From the NCBI GenBank assembly GCA_027064165.1, contig JAMOQE010000065.1:19514-83513 (forward strand): 64,000 bases of DNA, written 5' to 3'. This DNA is from Thermodesulfatator sp. (lineage in GTDB: Bacteria > Desulfobacterota > Thermodesulfobacteria > Thermodesulfobacteriales > Thermodesulfobacteriaceae). The translations under genes were made by a program, and so were the position numbers. Every line of letters starts with the position of its first letter. The first letter of the stretch is position 1. Positions 27,345 through 36,012 of the stretch are shown piece by piece. The notes under the pieces were generated by a model. It made no database searches and was not told the DNA's origin. It saw only the letters and a list, made by a program, of their open reading frames with translations.

Positions 27345-28793
27345 ATGGCTTATTTGAACTTTAATGTTATAGGGCTTGAGTTGCTTTTTTTTCTGATAGG
27401 ATGTTTGCTTTTTTTTGTGAAAGATTTCATAAAAAAAGAACAGGCAGCTTTTTTCTTAAGCCTTGTAACTTTACTTTTTGCTCTTATTTTCGTATTTTTT
27501 CTTCCTTTTGGAGACTTTACTCAATCTTTCAGGCTTGATTTCTTTTCATCTTCCATGAAATTTTTGATGATTTTTGGAGGAATCCTGATCCTTTTGCTCT
27601 CTCGGGGTTATTTTAATAAGTATCTTGTACTGAACTATCCTGAATATTTTGGTTTACTCTTTTTTTCTCTTCTTGGAAGTTTTGTAATGGTTTCTGCTAT
27701 GGACCTTTTGACTTTTTACATTGCTATAGAGTTAATGAGCTTTCCAGTATATTTTTTAATTGCTATGGGATATAAGATAAACAAAAAAGGCATTGAAGGG
27801 GCATTTAAGTACTTCTTTTTAGGGGTATTTTCTTCAGTGTTTTTTATTTTAGGAATTGCAATACTTTATGCTTATACAGGAAGTTTTTTCTTTAAAGATT
27901 TGATTTTTGTGCTTGGGAAAAAAGGAACACATTGGGAAATTCTTTTAGGTGCACTTTTTGTAATAGCAGGGCTTTCAATAAAACTTTCTTTTGTGCCTTT
28001 TCACATGTGGGCACCGGATGCCTACGAAGGGGCAAGCCTTCCTATTACAGCTTTTATGTCTGGAATTATTAAGTTTTCTGTACTTGCAACCCTTGTAAAA
28101 GTTATGCTGATGGCTTTTTTCCCTCTCAGGATAGAAATAGGGAAAATTTTTCTTCCTATTGTGCTTTTAACCATTCTTGGTGGTAATTTAATGGCGATAA
28201 AGCAGCAAAATCTGGTCAGGATGCTTGCTTATTCTTCTATAGCCCATGCAGGTTATGCCTCTCTTGGATTTATAATAGCAGATTTTACGGGTTATACCTT
28301 TACGGTGTTTTATGCCTTTACTTATATGATTATGAGCATAGGCGCATTTGGGCTTGTGGCCTGGCTTGAGAGCTGTGATAAAAGACTTGTGGAAATTCCC
28401 AATTTGGGTATTCTTGGTAAAAAAAATGGTTTGGTTAGTTTTTTAATTTTGCTTTTTATGTTTTCCTTAGCAGGCATTCCTCCTACAGCAGGATTTGTGG
28501 CCAAGTTTTATTTACTTTTAGGGCTTGTTAAAGCAGGAAGCTGGTTAATTGCAGTACTTGTACTTCTCTTTTCTGTAATAGGAGCCTATCCATATATCAG
28601 AGTGGTAAAGTGTGTTTACATGGACAAAGCATTGGAAAAAGTAGAACTCAGGCCATTTAAGTGGGAGTTCTGGTTACCTATAGGCCTTTGCAGTGTTTTA
28701 ATCCTGCTCATGGGGATTTATCCCCAACCTTTTGCCAGTTTTTTTTATAAAACAATGTTTCTTTACTTGAGCTTCTTTTATTTTGGTTCTTAG
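27345..28793 (+). CDS. nuoN: NADH-quinone oxidoreductase subunit N
   Basis: NuoN is the third antiporter-like pumping subunit. It has 482 residues. The landmarks are the ALELMSFPVYFLIA-like segment, KLSFVPFHMWAPDAYEGAS, VRMLAYSSIAHAGYASLG and AGIPPTAGFVAKFYL. It is the last gene of the cluster and is followed at once by a hairpin terminator. With it, all seven core membrane subunits (A, H, J, K, L, M, N) and the four connecting-arm subunits are present. Confidence 0.95.
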   Translation: MAYLNFNVIGLELLFFLIGCLLFFVKDFIKKEQAAFFLSLVTLLFALIFVFFLPFGDFTQSFRLDFFSSSMKFLMIFGGILILLLSRGYFNKYLVLNYPEYFGLLFFSLLGSFVMVSAMDLLTFYIAIELMSFPVYFLIAMGYKINKKGIEGAFKYFFLGVFSSVFFILGIAILYAYTGSFFFKDLIFVLGKKGTHWEILLGALFVIAGLSIKLSFVPFHMWAPDAYEGASLPITAFMSGIIKFSVLATLVKVMLMAFFPLRIEIGKIFLPIVLLTILGGNLMAIKQQNLVRMLAYSSIAHAGYASLGFIIADFTGYTFTVFYAFTYMIMSIGAFGLVAWLESCDKRLVEIPNLGILGKKNGLVSFLILLFMFSLAGIPPTAGFVAKFYLLLGLVKAGSWLIAVLVLLFSVIGAYPYIRVVKCVYMDKALEKVELRPFKWEFWLPIGLCSVLILLMGIYPQPFASFFYKTMFLYLSFFYFGS

Positions 28794-28801
28794 TTCCAGG
28801 A

Positions 28802-28843
28802 AAACTTTTCCCTCTACAGGAAAAGTTTACCCTTATTTTTTTT
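28802..28843 (+). terminator. Intrinsic terminator of the nuo operon
   Basis: A 10-bp perfect inverted repeat, AAACTTTTCC and GGAAAAGTTT, with a 7-nt loop (28802-28828). It is followed by a T-rich run to 28843. It lies 9 nt after the nuoN stop. Confidence 0.85.
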
Positions 28844-28885
28844 GAAAAATGTCTCAAATTTCTAAAATCTCTGCCCACCTTTAAG

Positions 28886-28901
28886 TGGCACATCTTTTGA
28901 T
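28886..28901 (+). promoter_or_regulatory. Sigma-54-type (RpoN) promoter of flagellar hook genes
   Basis: The stretch TGGCAC at 28886 and TTGAT ending at 28901 has the exact -24/-12 spacing of RpoN promoters. GG is at -24 and GA replaces the usual GC at -12. It sits about 35 nt before fliK, where hook genes of many bacteria carry such promoters. The imperfect -12 element is the main doubt. Confidence 0.65.
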
Positions 28902-28935
28902 ATATAGAAAGTAAAAAAAGCTTGAGGGAGTAAAA

Positions 28936-30495
28936 ATGAAAATAGGACTGTTTTTCCAATCTTTTATCCCTCAAGGAAATGGAACCGATGGGAATGTTAA
29001 TTCTGGTCCTTCTATTACAGAAGGTTTGAGTTGGTTTGAATATTTACTTTTTGCACTTTTCAATCACCTGCAGTTTGGAGAGAGTAAAAATTTACAAGAC
29101 TTGCAAGGTGATACGCAGAATCAATTTCAAAATGTAATAAAAATTTCTTCTCAATCTCAGGAAGGGATAGCTGGTCTGGGAGACAAAAATTTGAATTTAC
29201 AAAATACAGAACTTCAGGAGATGAATTTACAGAACGATGCTCTTCAGGAAGAAGATTCTCAGGATAAAGGGAAACAGGGGGAGAATCAACAGACAGGGCT
29301 GTTGTTACTTTTGCCTTTTATTTTTAGGCTGGCTCAAAATAGAGATATAGTTCAGGATAAACAGACAGTTTCAGAAAAGGAAAACATTTCTTCTGAACTT
29401 GCTTTTTTTAATAGAGAAATTTTGAAGGAACTTGTTTTTAAAGGAATGCCTGATGATACACATTTAATAGCACTTGCAGAAAAGCTGAAGAATTTTACAG
29501 AAGATAAGGTTCAGTTAGCAGATAATAAAGCAGTAGAGAGTATTTTTGTGCAGAAGGATAGTATTCAAGATAACACCATAGACACTCAGGGGAAAACACA
29601 GGTTAAAGATATAAGACAGGAAGTAAAACAGCTTTTAGCAAAGATTTTTGATGAAAATAAATCTGACAAGGGAAACGAATTTGATTTTTCCAGAAATGTA
29701 TATTCTCAGAAAAATGAAAAACAAGCATCTTTGAGTAATTTTTTTAAGTTGGCTTTTCATGAAGTAGAAAAATTCAACTCAAAAAATAATTTTACTTTTC
29801 ATACAAATTCGTCAAAAGAAATGAAGGCGGCTTTTAAAGAAGAAATTTCTCAAAATTTTCAAGAAGCCCGGGTTGAGAATTCAGTTAAAAAGGGTGTAGA
29901 ACAAAGCATTGCCAGAGGTAAAAACGAGGGATTTAAAAGCAATTCTATTGAAGAAAGAGTTCTGCAGGCCTATTTTAGTGTTCAGAGAGACTTTCAGCCT
30001 GTGTCTTTGGAGCGACAATTTGCAATGATATCCAAACAAAATTCCCGGGTTTTTCATAAGGTTCATCTCAATGAGCTTGCTTCTTTTATAAAAGATTTTT
30101 CTGTTGAGCTTTTGCCTGAGGGAGAAAAAATGGCGCGTTTAAGCCTTGAGCCTCCTGAACTTGGAAGGCTTGATCTTGAAGTCAAAGTAAAGGATAAAAA
30201 GGTAGAGATTGTGGCAAAAGTGGAAAAACCCGAGGCTCTTCACGAAATAAGGCAGCATCTTCATCATATAAAAACGCATTTTGAAGAGGCAGGTTTGCAA
30301 TTAAAAGAATTTCAACTCTCTCTTGCCGAGAACCTTGCCGGGGGTGGAGAGTTTCTGGCAGATAAAAAGGGAGAGGGTAGATCATCAGAGAGAGAAAAGA
30401 AACAGGCTGCTATGGAGGTTGCCGGGGTAGAAAATGAAGCTGGAGAGACCATGCCACTTATAAACCAGAAAGGTAGTTATTACTACATTGCTTAA
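28936..30495 (+). CDS. fliK: Flagellar hook-length control protein (FliK-like)
   Basis: FliK is the molecular ruler that sets hook length and switches the export apparatus. The C-terminal domain (about residues 390-470) reads ARLSLEPPELGRLDLEV then EIVAKVEKPEAL, the Flg_hook signature. The N-terminal 350 residues are hydrophilic, Gln/Glu/Asp-rich and poorly conserved, as expected for the ruler segment. It has 519 residues. It stands immediately ahead of flgD, a usual order, and behind a sigma-54-type promoter. Confidence 0.88.
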   Translation: MKIGLFFQSFIPQGNGTDGNVNSGPSITEGLSWFEYLLFALFNHLQFGESKNLQDLQGDTQNQFQNVIKISSQSQEGIAGLGDKNLNLQNTELQEMNLQNDALQEEDSQDKGKQGENQQTGLLLLLPFIFRLAQNRDIVQDKQTVSEKENISSELAFFNREILKELVFKGMPDDTHLIALAEKLKNFTEDKVQLADNKAVESIFVQKDSIQDNTIDTQGKTQVKDIRQEVKQLLAKIFDENKSDKGNEFDFSRNVYSQKNEKQASLSNFFKLAFHEVEKFNSKNNFTFHTNSSKEMKAAFKEEISQNFQEARVENSVKKGVEQSIARGKNEGFKSNSIEERVLQAYFSVQRDFQPVSLERQFAMISKQNSRVFHKVHLNELASFIKDFSVELLPEGEKMARLSLEPPELGRLDLEVKVKDKKVEIVAKVEKPEALHEIRQHLHHIKTHFEEAGLQLKEFQLSLAENLAGGGEFLADKKGEGRSSEREKKQAAMEVAGVENEAGETMPLINQKGSYYYIA

Positions 30496-30506
30496 GGAGG
30501 AAAGAA

Positions 30507-31166
30507 ATGATTTCAGGCATTGATGAAAAGACAGGGCAGCCAGCGGATCTTAAAAGGATTCCTAAAAAGGTGCTTGATAAGGAGGATTTTATGAAGCTTT
30601 TTATTACCCAGCTTCAATATCAGGATCCCATGAAGCCCATAGATAATAATGAAATGGCCATGCAGCTTGCACTTTTTAATCAGGTGGATCAGCTTTTTAA
30701 CATCAATGATACTTTGAAACACTTTATGGATTATGTAAAAAAGTCTGATCTGGGTGTAGCCACAAGTCTTATAGGCAAGGTGGTTAAAGTCCAGGATAAT
30801 ATGGGCAGGGTGGAAGATGGCAAGTTCCTGGGAGGGGAGTTTATCTTGGATGAGCCTGAAAATCTTGTAGAAGTCACCATAAGAGATAGTAAAGGAAAAT
30901 TAATAAAGAAGCTTGATCTTACGAGTCTTTCCAAAGGTACTCATAAAATAGAGTGGGATGGCACAGATGAGGCAGGAAAACCCGTGCCAGATGGAAATTA
31001 TACTATATCTGTAGTGATTCCTGGTGGAGAAAATACCAAAACTATAACTCCTATTATGTACGCAAGAGTAACAGGGGCGGTACTTGATGATAGTGGTGTA
31101 AAAGTGAAAATAGATGAGGCAAAAGATATAACCCTTGATCAGATAAAAGAAATACTGGGAGGTTAG
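30507..31166 (+). CDS. flgD: Flagellar hook-capping protein FlgD
   Basis: FlgD forms the cap under which hook subunits polymerise. It has the conserved N-terminal block FMKLFITQLQYQDPMKPID and NEMAMQLALFNQVDQL. A FlgD Ig-like domain follows (LDLTSLSKGTHKIEWDGTDE, then GKPVPDGNYTISV). It has 219 residues and an AAGGAGG site. It is 11 nt after fliK and 3 nt before the first hook gene. Confidence 0.95.
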   Translation: MISGIDEKTGQPADLKRIPKKVLDKEDFMKLFITQLQYQDPMKPIDNNEMAMQLALFNQVDQLFNINDTLKHFMDYVKKSDLGVATSLIGKVVKVQDNMGRVEDGKFLGGEFILDEPENLVEVTIRDSKGKLIKKLDLTSLSKGTHKIEWDGTDEAGKPVPDGNYTISVVIPGGENTKTITPIMYARVTGAVLDDSGVKVKIDEAKDITLDQIKEILGG

Positions 31167-31169
31167 GCG

Positions 31170-32558
31170 ATGAGCCTTTTCGGAAATATGTATGTAGGAT
31201 ATACAGGCCTTTATACAGATTCCATTGGACTTAAGGTAAGCGCAGATAATATATCCAATTTAAACACAATAGGATTTAAAAAGCATAGAACAGAGTTTGA
31301 AGATAGGGTGGCAAGAGAAATGGCAGTATTTTCTAATGAAAAACCCTATGGGGGGTTTGTAAAACACATAAGAACGATTTTTGCCCAGGGTGGGATTACC
31401 ACTACAGATATTCCTACTGATCTTGCAATCTCAGGGAAAGGCTTTTTTGTGGTTGCGGATAAAGACGGAAATATTTATTACACCAGGGATGGCCAGTTTT
31501 TTGTAAATGAGGCAGATGAACAGCACTTTGCCCTTCAAAATAGCCTTGGAATGTATTTGCTTGGAGCAGATCCTGATACCAAAGAAGCAGGTCTTTCAGA
31601 TTTAAAGCCTTATTTAATTCCCAAGGTAATGGATCCCAAGGGCACTTCTAAAATAAAAACGGAGCTTATTTTTGATAGCAGAAAGGCTACCAATACTCAA
31701 TCACTTTTGGATAAGTATAAATATGATCCGGATAATCCTCAAGAGCCAATTAAGGATGAAAATTACGATTGGGTCTGGGATTTACCAATCTATGATACAA
31801 GTGGCAATAAAATAGATTTAAGACTTTATGCAGACAGGGGACAACAAAACAATGAATATGAAATTTTGCTTGCTCTGGCGGATCCTACCCTTGATGGAAG
31901 AGGGGATGGGGATTATAAAGGAGCTTTTTTATATGGCACTTTAACCTTTGGTGCTTCTGGAGAGATAACCGGAGTAGATTTTCAGCAAATTTCTATAGAT
32001 GGTACCCTGTCTCCTGTAAACTGGACAGATGGTTATCCTACATTTACGCTTAATGTAAATGGCGTTGAGCAAAATATTCAGCTTGATTTAGGTTTTACTT
32101 ATGATCCTGATACTGGAGAGTTAAAGAGGACGGACAATGCGTCAAAAATGCTTGCTAATCCCTTTGCCAAATTATCCTATAATCAGGATGGCTATTCTAT
32201 GGGAACTTTTGATCACATTGAAGTGATAACCGAAGAAGGTCTTATAAAGGCCTGGTATTCTAATAATAAAGATATAGAAGTTTCCAAGATATTTTTAGCA
32301 GATTTTGCAGGTTATGAGGAGTCTTTAGAAAAGATAGGGCACAATCTTTTTAAAGCTAAACCAGATGTTACTCCTTTTATTTTTGCTCCCAGTTCTTCTG
32401 AGAGAGGAAAGATTCTTTCAGGTGCACTTGAGACTTCTAATGTAGATTTAGCAGAAGAAATGGTGAGATTAATTGTATTGCAGAGGGCATTTCAAAGCAA
32501 TTCAAGGGTTATTACCACTTCTGATGAGCTTTTGCAGGACTTTATAAGACAGGTTTAA
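31170..32558 (+). CDS. flgE: Flagellar hook protein FlgE, first paralogue
   Basis: A rod/hook-family axial protein of 462 residues. The N-terminal D0 domain has GLYTDSIGLKVSADNISNLN and the Lys/His segment TIGFKKHRTEFED. The ISGKGFFVVAD block of the FlgE/F/G family follows. The C-terminal D0 has ALETSNVDLAEEMVRLIVLQ then RAFQSNSRVITTSDE. A GGAGG site lies ahead of the ATG. Size is normal for FlgE. It is followed within 50 nt by a second, much larger hook-family gene, so which one builds the hook filament is open. Confidence 0.88.
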   Translation: MSLFGNMYVGYTGLYTDSIGLKVSADNISNLNTIGFKKHRTEFEDRVAREMAVFSNEKPYGGFVKHIRTIFAQGGITTTDIPTDLAISGKGFFVVADKDGNIYYTRDGQFFVNEADEQHFALQNSLGMYLLGADPDTKEAGLSDLKPYLIPKVMDPKGTSKIKTELIFDSRKATNTQSLLDKYKYDPDNPQEPIKDENYDWVWDLPIYDTSGNKIDLRLYADRGQQNNEYEILLALADPTLDGRGDGDYKGAFLYGTLTFGASGEITGVDFQQISIDGTLSPVNWTDGYPTFTLNVNGVEQNIQLDLGFTYDPDTGELKRTDNASKMLANPFAKLSYNQDGYSMGTFDHIEVITEEGLIKAWYSNNKDIEVSKIFLADFAGYEESLEKIGHNLFKAKPDVTPFIFAPSSSERGKILSGALETSNVDLAEEMVRLIVLQRAFQSNSRVITTSDELLQDFIRQV

Positions 32559-32604
32559 GAATATGAGCCAATAATCCGAATAAAATATTAGGGGAGGTGA
32601 AAAT

Positions 32605-34977
32605 ATGGGACTCACAGATGCCCTTTTTACAGGTACAAGTGGACTTAGGGCACTTGGGCATGGTATGAGTGTAATAGGCGATAATGTTTCCAACCTTAAC
32701 ACCACAGCCTTTAAAGGAGCAAGAATTACTTTCAGTGATGTTATGGCTCAGAGCATTAATACAGCAGCAGGAAGTGGACAACTTGGTAGAGGGGCAAGTA
32801 TTCAGGCCCTTTATCAACAATTTACTCAGGGTGCTTTTGAATCTACAGCTAATCCCACAGACATGGCAATTGCAGGAAATGGGTTTTTTATGGTGAGAGA
32901 TCCTAAAACAACTGGATCCGTTTTTTATACAAGAGATGGTCAGTTTACTATTGATAAAGAAGGTTATCTTGTAAATCCACAGGGTTTGAGAGTTCAGGGA
33001 TGGAAAATAGACGAAACTACCAATGACATTACAGGAGCCTTGACAGACATTAGAATTGACAGAAGTTCTCCCCCTGTTAAGACTTCTAAAATAGACATGA
33101 TTACAAACCTTGATGCGAGAGAAGAGACAAGAACAAAAGTTGTTAATATAAGGGGAACTTTAGCTAATCCTGCGAGTGGCAGTACCACTACTTCAGGGAT
33201 ATACAATTTTGTAATAAGAGATATTGATGATAACGATATAAAATTACAGGTAAAACTTACATATGATACAGATAAAAAAACATGGACTTATGTTATTACA
33301 GACATTACAAATAAAACTACTCCCAAGGTTCTTGCTCAAAATTTAGTAGGAACTACTTCCACTCAAGTAACTGTACTTATACCTAATACTGATAATCCAT
33401 CTACTAAAGAACAGGTTGTTATAGATTGGAGTGCTGTAACTTTGGGAACTAATACTGACTTAAGTATTGGAAAAAAGAGGGTTGCAAGGATAGAAACAGT
33501 AGATCCAAGTACTAGTGCCTGGAGTAATACTGCCACTTATAATGGAGTAACATACTATTATAGAGATATTGATATTCTGAATGCAGATGGAACACAGGTT
33601 ACTTTAAGATTGTTCTTGCACGATAATGGCAATGGCACATGGAATTATTATGTATTTCAAGACCCCACAGGTAATCCTACTAACTCAGGTGCAAATCCTT
33701 CAGAAGATGCTAATAATGGTACTATCCTTAGTTGGGGAACAAACTACGATATTGATAAAGAAGGTGCTGTTAAGTTTTTTTTACATGGTACTACCCAGGA
33801 CATTACCTGGGATTGGGATTCAAAGAGAATAATTACTAACAATGATGGTACAGATCCCACTACGAATGACGATTACAGCTATGATTATTACAATACTGGT
33901 AATGACAATAATGTAGCACTTTACGAAGTTTCAGATTTACCAACTCTTTTGGATTACTGGGATGCAAGAAACGACACTCCTATCCAATCCACTTCTTATA
34001 ATTATAGATCAACTCTTTTTGTTTATGATTCCTTGGGAACTCCCCACGAAGTTACAATTTATTACAATCCTACTACCAGAGATAATGTATGGGAATTTTT
34101 AGTGACATGTAATCCTGATGAAGATCAGAGAGACTTTTTAAGAGACGATACTCCTATGCAATGGTATAATTCTGCTACAGAGACTACTATACAAATACCT
34201 TCTGGAAATACTTATACCCAATCCAAAAAGGGCGTTTTAATGTATGGAAGGCTTGAATTTGATAATCAGGGTAATGTAAAAAGCTTTTTTGATACCTATC
34301 GTTTGGATCCAAATACAGGGGCTTTGGTAAAAATAATAGATGAAAGTGGTACACCTGTTGCCTCCCCAGATGATAAATATTCCTCCTTAGGTGAACATGG
34401 CTATCCTTTACTGTTAACAGACTTTTTAGGTATTGATTTTCCTTATGACGATAGAGCGGCAAATTCTGAAGATCAGGGTACAGCAAGAAATGACATTCAG
34501 CAAATAGAGCTTAATCTTGGATACTTTTATAAAGATACCTGGCGTTCTGAGTCTGTGAGAACAACCCAATATGCCACTTCTAATGCTACTATTTTTTATG
34601 ATCAGGATGGTTTTGGTCCGGGGTCTCTGGAAAGTATTACTGTGGATAATGAAGGGAGAATTACAGGGATTTATTCCAATGGAAGAGTAATTCCCCTCTG
34701 GATGGTAGGATTAGCTAATTTCAATGCTCCAGAAAAGTTGCAGAGAGTAGGTGGAAACCTTTTTAAAGAAACCACTCATTCAGGGCCACCTATTACAGGA
34801 AAGCCCGGTACCAATGGGCTTGGAACAATAGCTCCTAATTCTCTTGAACAGTCCAATGTGGATCTTGGTGAACAATTCGTAAAAATGATTATCTTCCAGA
34901 GAGGCTTTCAGGCAGACTCAAGAATTATAACTGTATCCGATTCTATGCTTGAAGAACTTATAAATCTTAAGAGATAA
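32605..34977 (+). CDS. flgE: Flagellar hook protein FlgE, second large paralogue
   Basis: A 790-residue axial protein, almost twice the size of its neighbour. N-terminal D0 reads TGTSGLRALGHGMSVIGDNVSN, followed by AIAGNGFFMV. The C-terminal D0 reads SLEQSNVDLGEQFVKMIIFQ, followed by RGFQADSRIITVSDSML. The central 500 residues are Thr/Asn/Asp-rich, beta-sheet-like and contain the FlgE-type DSLGTPHEVTIYY block. They should form surface domains D2-D4 on the hook. The ribosome site GGGGAGGTGA is very strong, suggesting high expression. It closes the transcription unit before a 12-bp palindrome. Confidence 0.9.
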   Translation: MGLTDALFTGTSGLRALGHGMSVIGDNVSNLNTTAFKGARITFSDVMAQSINTAAGSGQLGRGASIQALYQQFTQGAFESTANPTDMAIAGNGFFMVRDPKTTGSVFYTRDGQFTIDKEGYLVNPQGLRVQGWKIDETTNDITGALTDIRIDRSSPPVKTSKIDMITNLDAREETRTKVVNIRGTLANPASGSTTTSGIYNFVIRDIDDNDIKLQVKLTYDTDKKTWTYVITDITNKTTPKVLAQNLVGTTSTQVTVLIPNTDNPSTKEQVVIDWSAVTLGTNTDLSIGKKRVARIETVDPSTSAWSNTATYNGVTYYYRDIDILNADGTQVTLRLFLHDNGNGTWNYYVFQDPTGNPTNSGANPSEDANNGTILSWGTNYDIDKEGAVKFFLHGTTQDITWDWDSKRIITNNDGTDPTTNDDYSYDYYNTGNDNNVALYEVSDLPTLLDYWDARNDTPIQSTSYNYRSTLFVYDSLGTPHEVTIYYNPTTRDNVWEFLVTCNPDEDQRDFLRDDTPMQWYNSATETTIQIPSGNTYTQSKKGVLMYGRLEFDNQGNVKSFFDTYRLDPNTGALVKIIDESGTPVASPDDKYSSLGEHGYPLLLTDFLGIDFPYDDRAANSEDQGTARNDIQQIELNLGYFYKDTWRSESVRTTQYATSNATIFYDQDGFGPGSLESITVDNEGRITGIYSNGRVIPLWMVGLANFNAPEKLQRVGGNLFKETTHSGPPITGKPGTNGLGTIAPNSLEQSNVDLGEQFVKMIIFQRGFQADSRIITVSDSMLEELINLKR

Positions 34978-34986
34978 CAAAACTTT

Positions 34987-35016
34987 GTAGCAGGCAGGAC
35001 AACCCCTGCCTGCTAC
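34987..35016. terminator. Bidirectional terminator between hook genes and fabH
   Basis: A perfect 12-bp inverted repeat GTAGCAGGCAGG and CCTGCCTGCTAC with a 6-nt loop. It lies 10 nt after the hook gene stop and touches the fabH stop codon from the other side. The T-runs on both flanks are short. Confidence 0.75.
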
Positions 35017-36012
35017 TTACCATCTTAGTAACATTCCTCCAAAAGTAAAACCTCCTCCAAAAGCAACAAGTAATACTAAATCTCCTCTTTTTAACCTTCC
35101 TTCCTTTTCTGCCTCATAAAGAGCTAAAGGAATACTTGCCGCGGAGGTGTTCCCATACTTTTGAATGTTTACATATACCTTTTCTTTGGGAAGCTTTAGC
35201 CTTTCCCTCAAATATTCTATAATCCTTAGATTTGCCTGATGGGGCACAAGGAGATCCACATCTTCCGTAGTAAAACCATTTCTTTCAAGCAGTTCAAAGG
35301 CTATTTTTTCCATCATTCTGGTAGCAACTTTAAAAACTTCTCTGCCTTTCATTTTTATGTAATATTCTTCCTTGGGAAGCCTTTCATCAAAAGGTGGATA
35401 ACAGGTGCCCCCACCCTTTAGTGTTAAAAGTTGCCAGTAAGCTCCATCTGCTCCAATGGTAAAGTCTATAATCCTGCTTGTTTCAGGATCGGGACTTTTC
35501 CCTACTACCGCTGCCCCTGCTCCATCTCCAAGAAGTACACAAATTGTTCTATCCTGCCAGTTTGTTTTTCTGGAAAGTGCCTCTGCCCCTATTACCAGCA
35601 CCTTGCTTTCTGGATTGCTTTCCACAAAACTTTTAGCCGTACTTAATCCATAAATAAACCCCGAACAGGTGGCAGAAAGGTCAAAAGCCCCGGCATTTTT
35701 AGCTCCGAGCCCATCCTGCACAAGCACTGCCATAGAAGGAATAATGTATTCAGGTGTAACTGTGGCACAAATAATGAGATTCAATTCCTCTGGAGAAATA
35801 TTTGCCTTTTCTAAAGCCTCCTTAGCTGCTTTTATGGCGTGTTCTGTAATGTTCTCCCCATCCCTTAGAATTCGTCTTTCTTTAATTCCTGTTCTTTCTG
35901 TAATCCATTTATCAGAAGTTTCTACCATCTTTTCTAAATCAAAGTTTGTAAGCACTTTTTCGGGCACGGACATCCCCATGCCCAGAATGGCAGCTCTTAC
36001 TGAATTTTTCAC
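35017..36012 (-). CDS. fabH: 3-oxoacyl-ACP synthase III
   Basis: FabH starts fatty acid synthesis by condensing acetyl-CoA with malonyl-ACP. The Cys-His-Asn triad is visible in SATCSGFIYGL, PHQANLRI and YGNTSAASIP. It has 331 residues. It overlaps plsX by 4 nt in the conserved order yceD-rpmF-plsX-fabH. Confidence 0.97.
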   Translation of the reverse strand: MKNSVRAAILGMGMSVPEKVLTNFDLEKMVETSDKWITERTGIKERRILRDGENITEHAIKAAKEALEKANISPEELNLIICATVTPEYIIPSMAVLVQDGLGAKNAGAFDLSATCSGFIYGLSTAKSFVESNPESKVLVIGAEALSRKTNWQDRTICVLLGDGAGAAVVGKSPDPETSRIIDFTIGADGAYWQLLTLKGGGTCYPPFDERLPKEEYYIKMKGREVFKVATRMMEKIAFELLERNGFTTEDVDLLVPHQANLRIIEYLRERLKLPKEKVYVNIQKYGNTSAASIPLALYEAEKEGRLKRGDLVLLVAFGGGFTFGGMLLRW

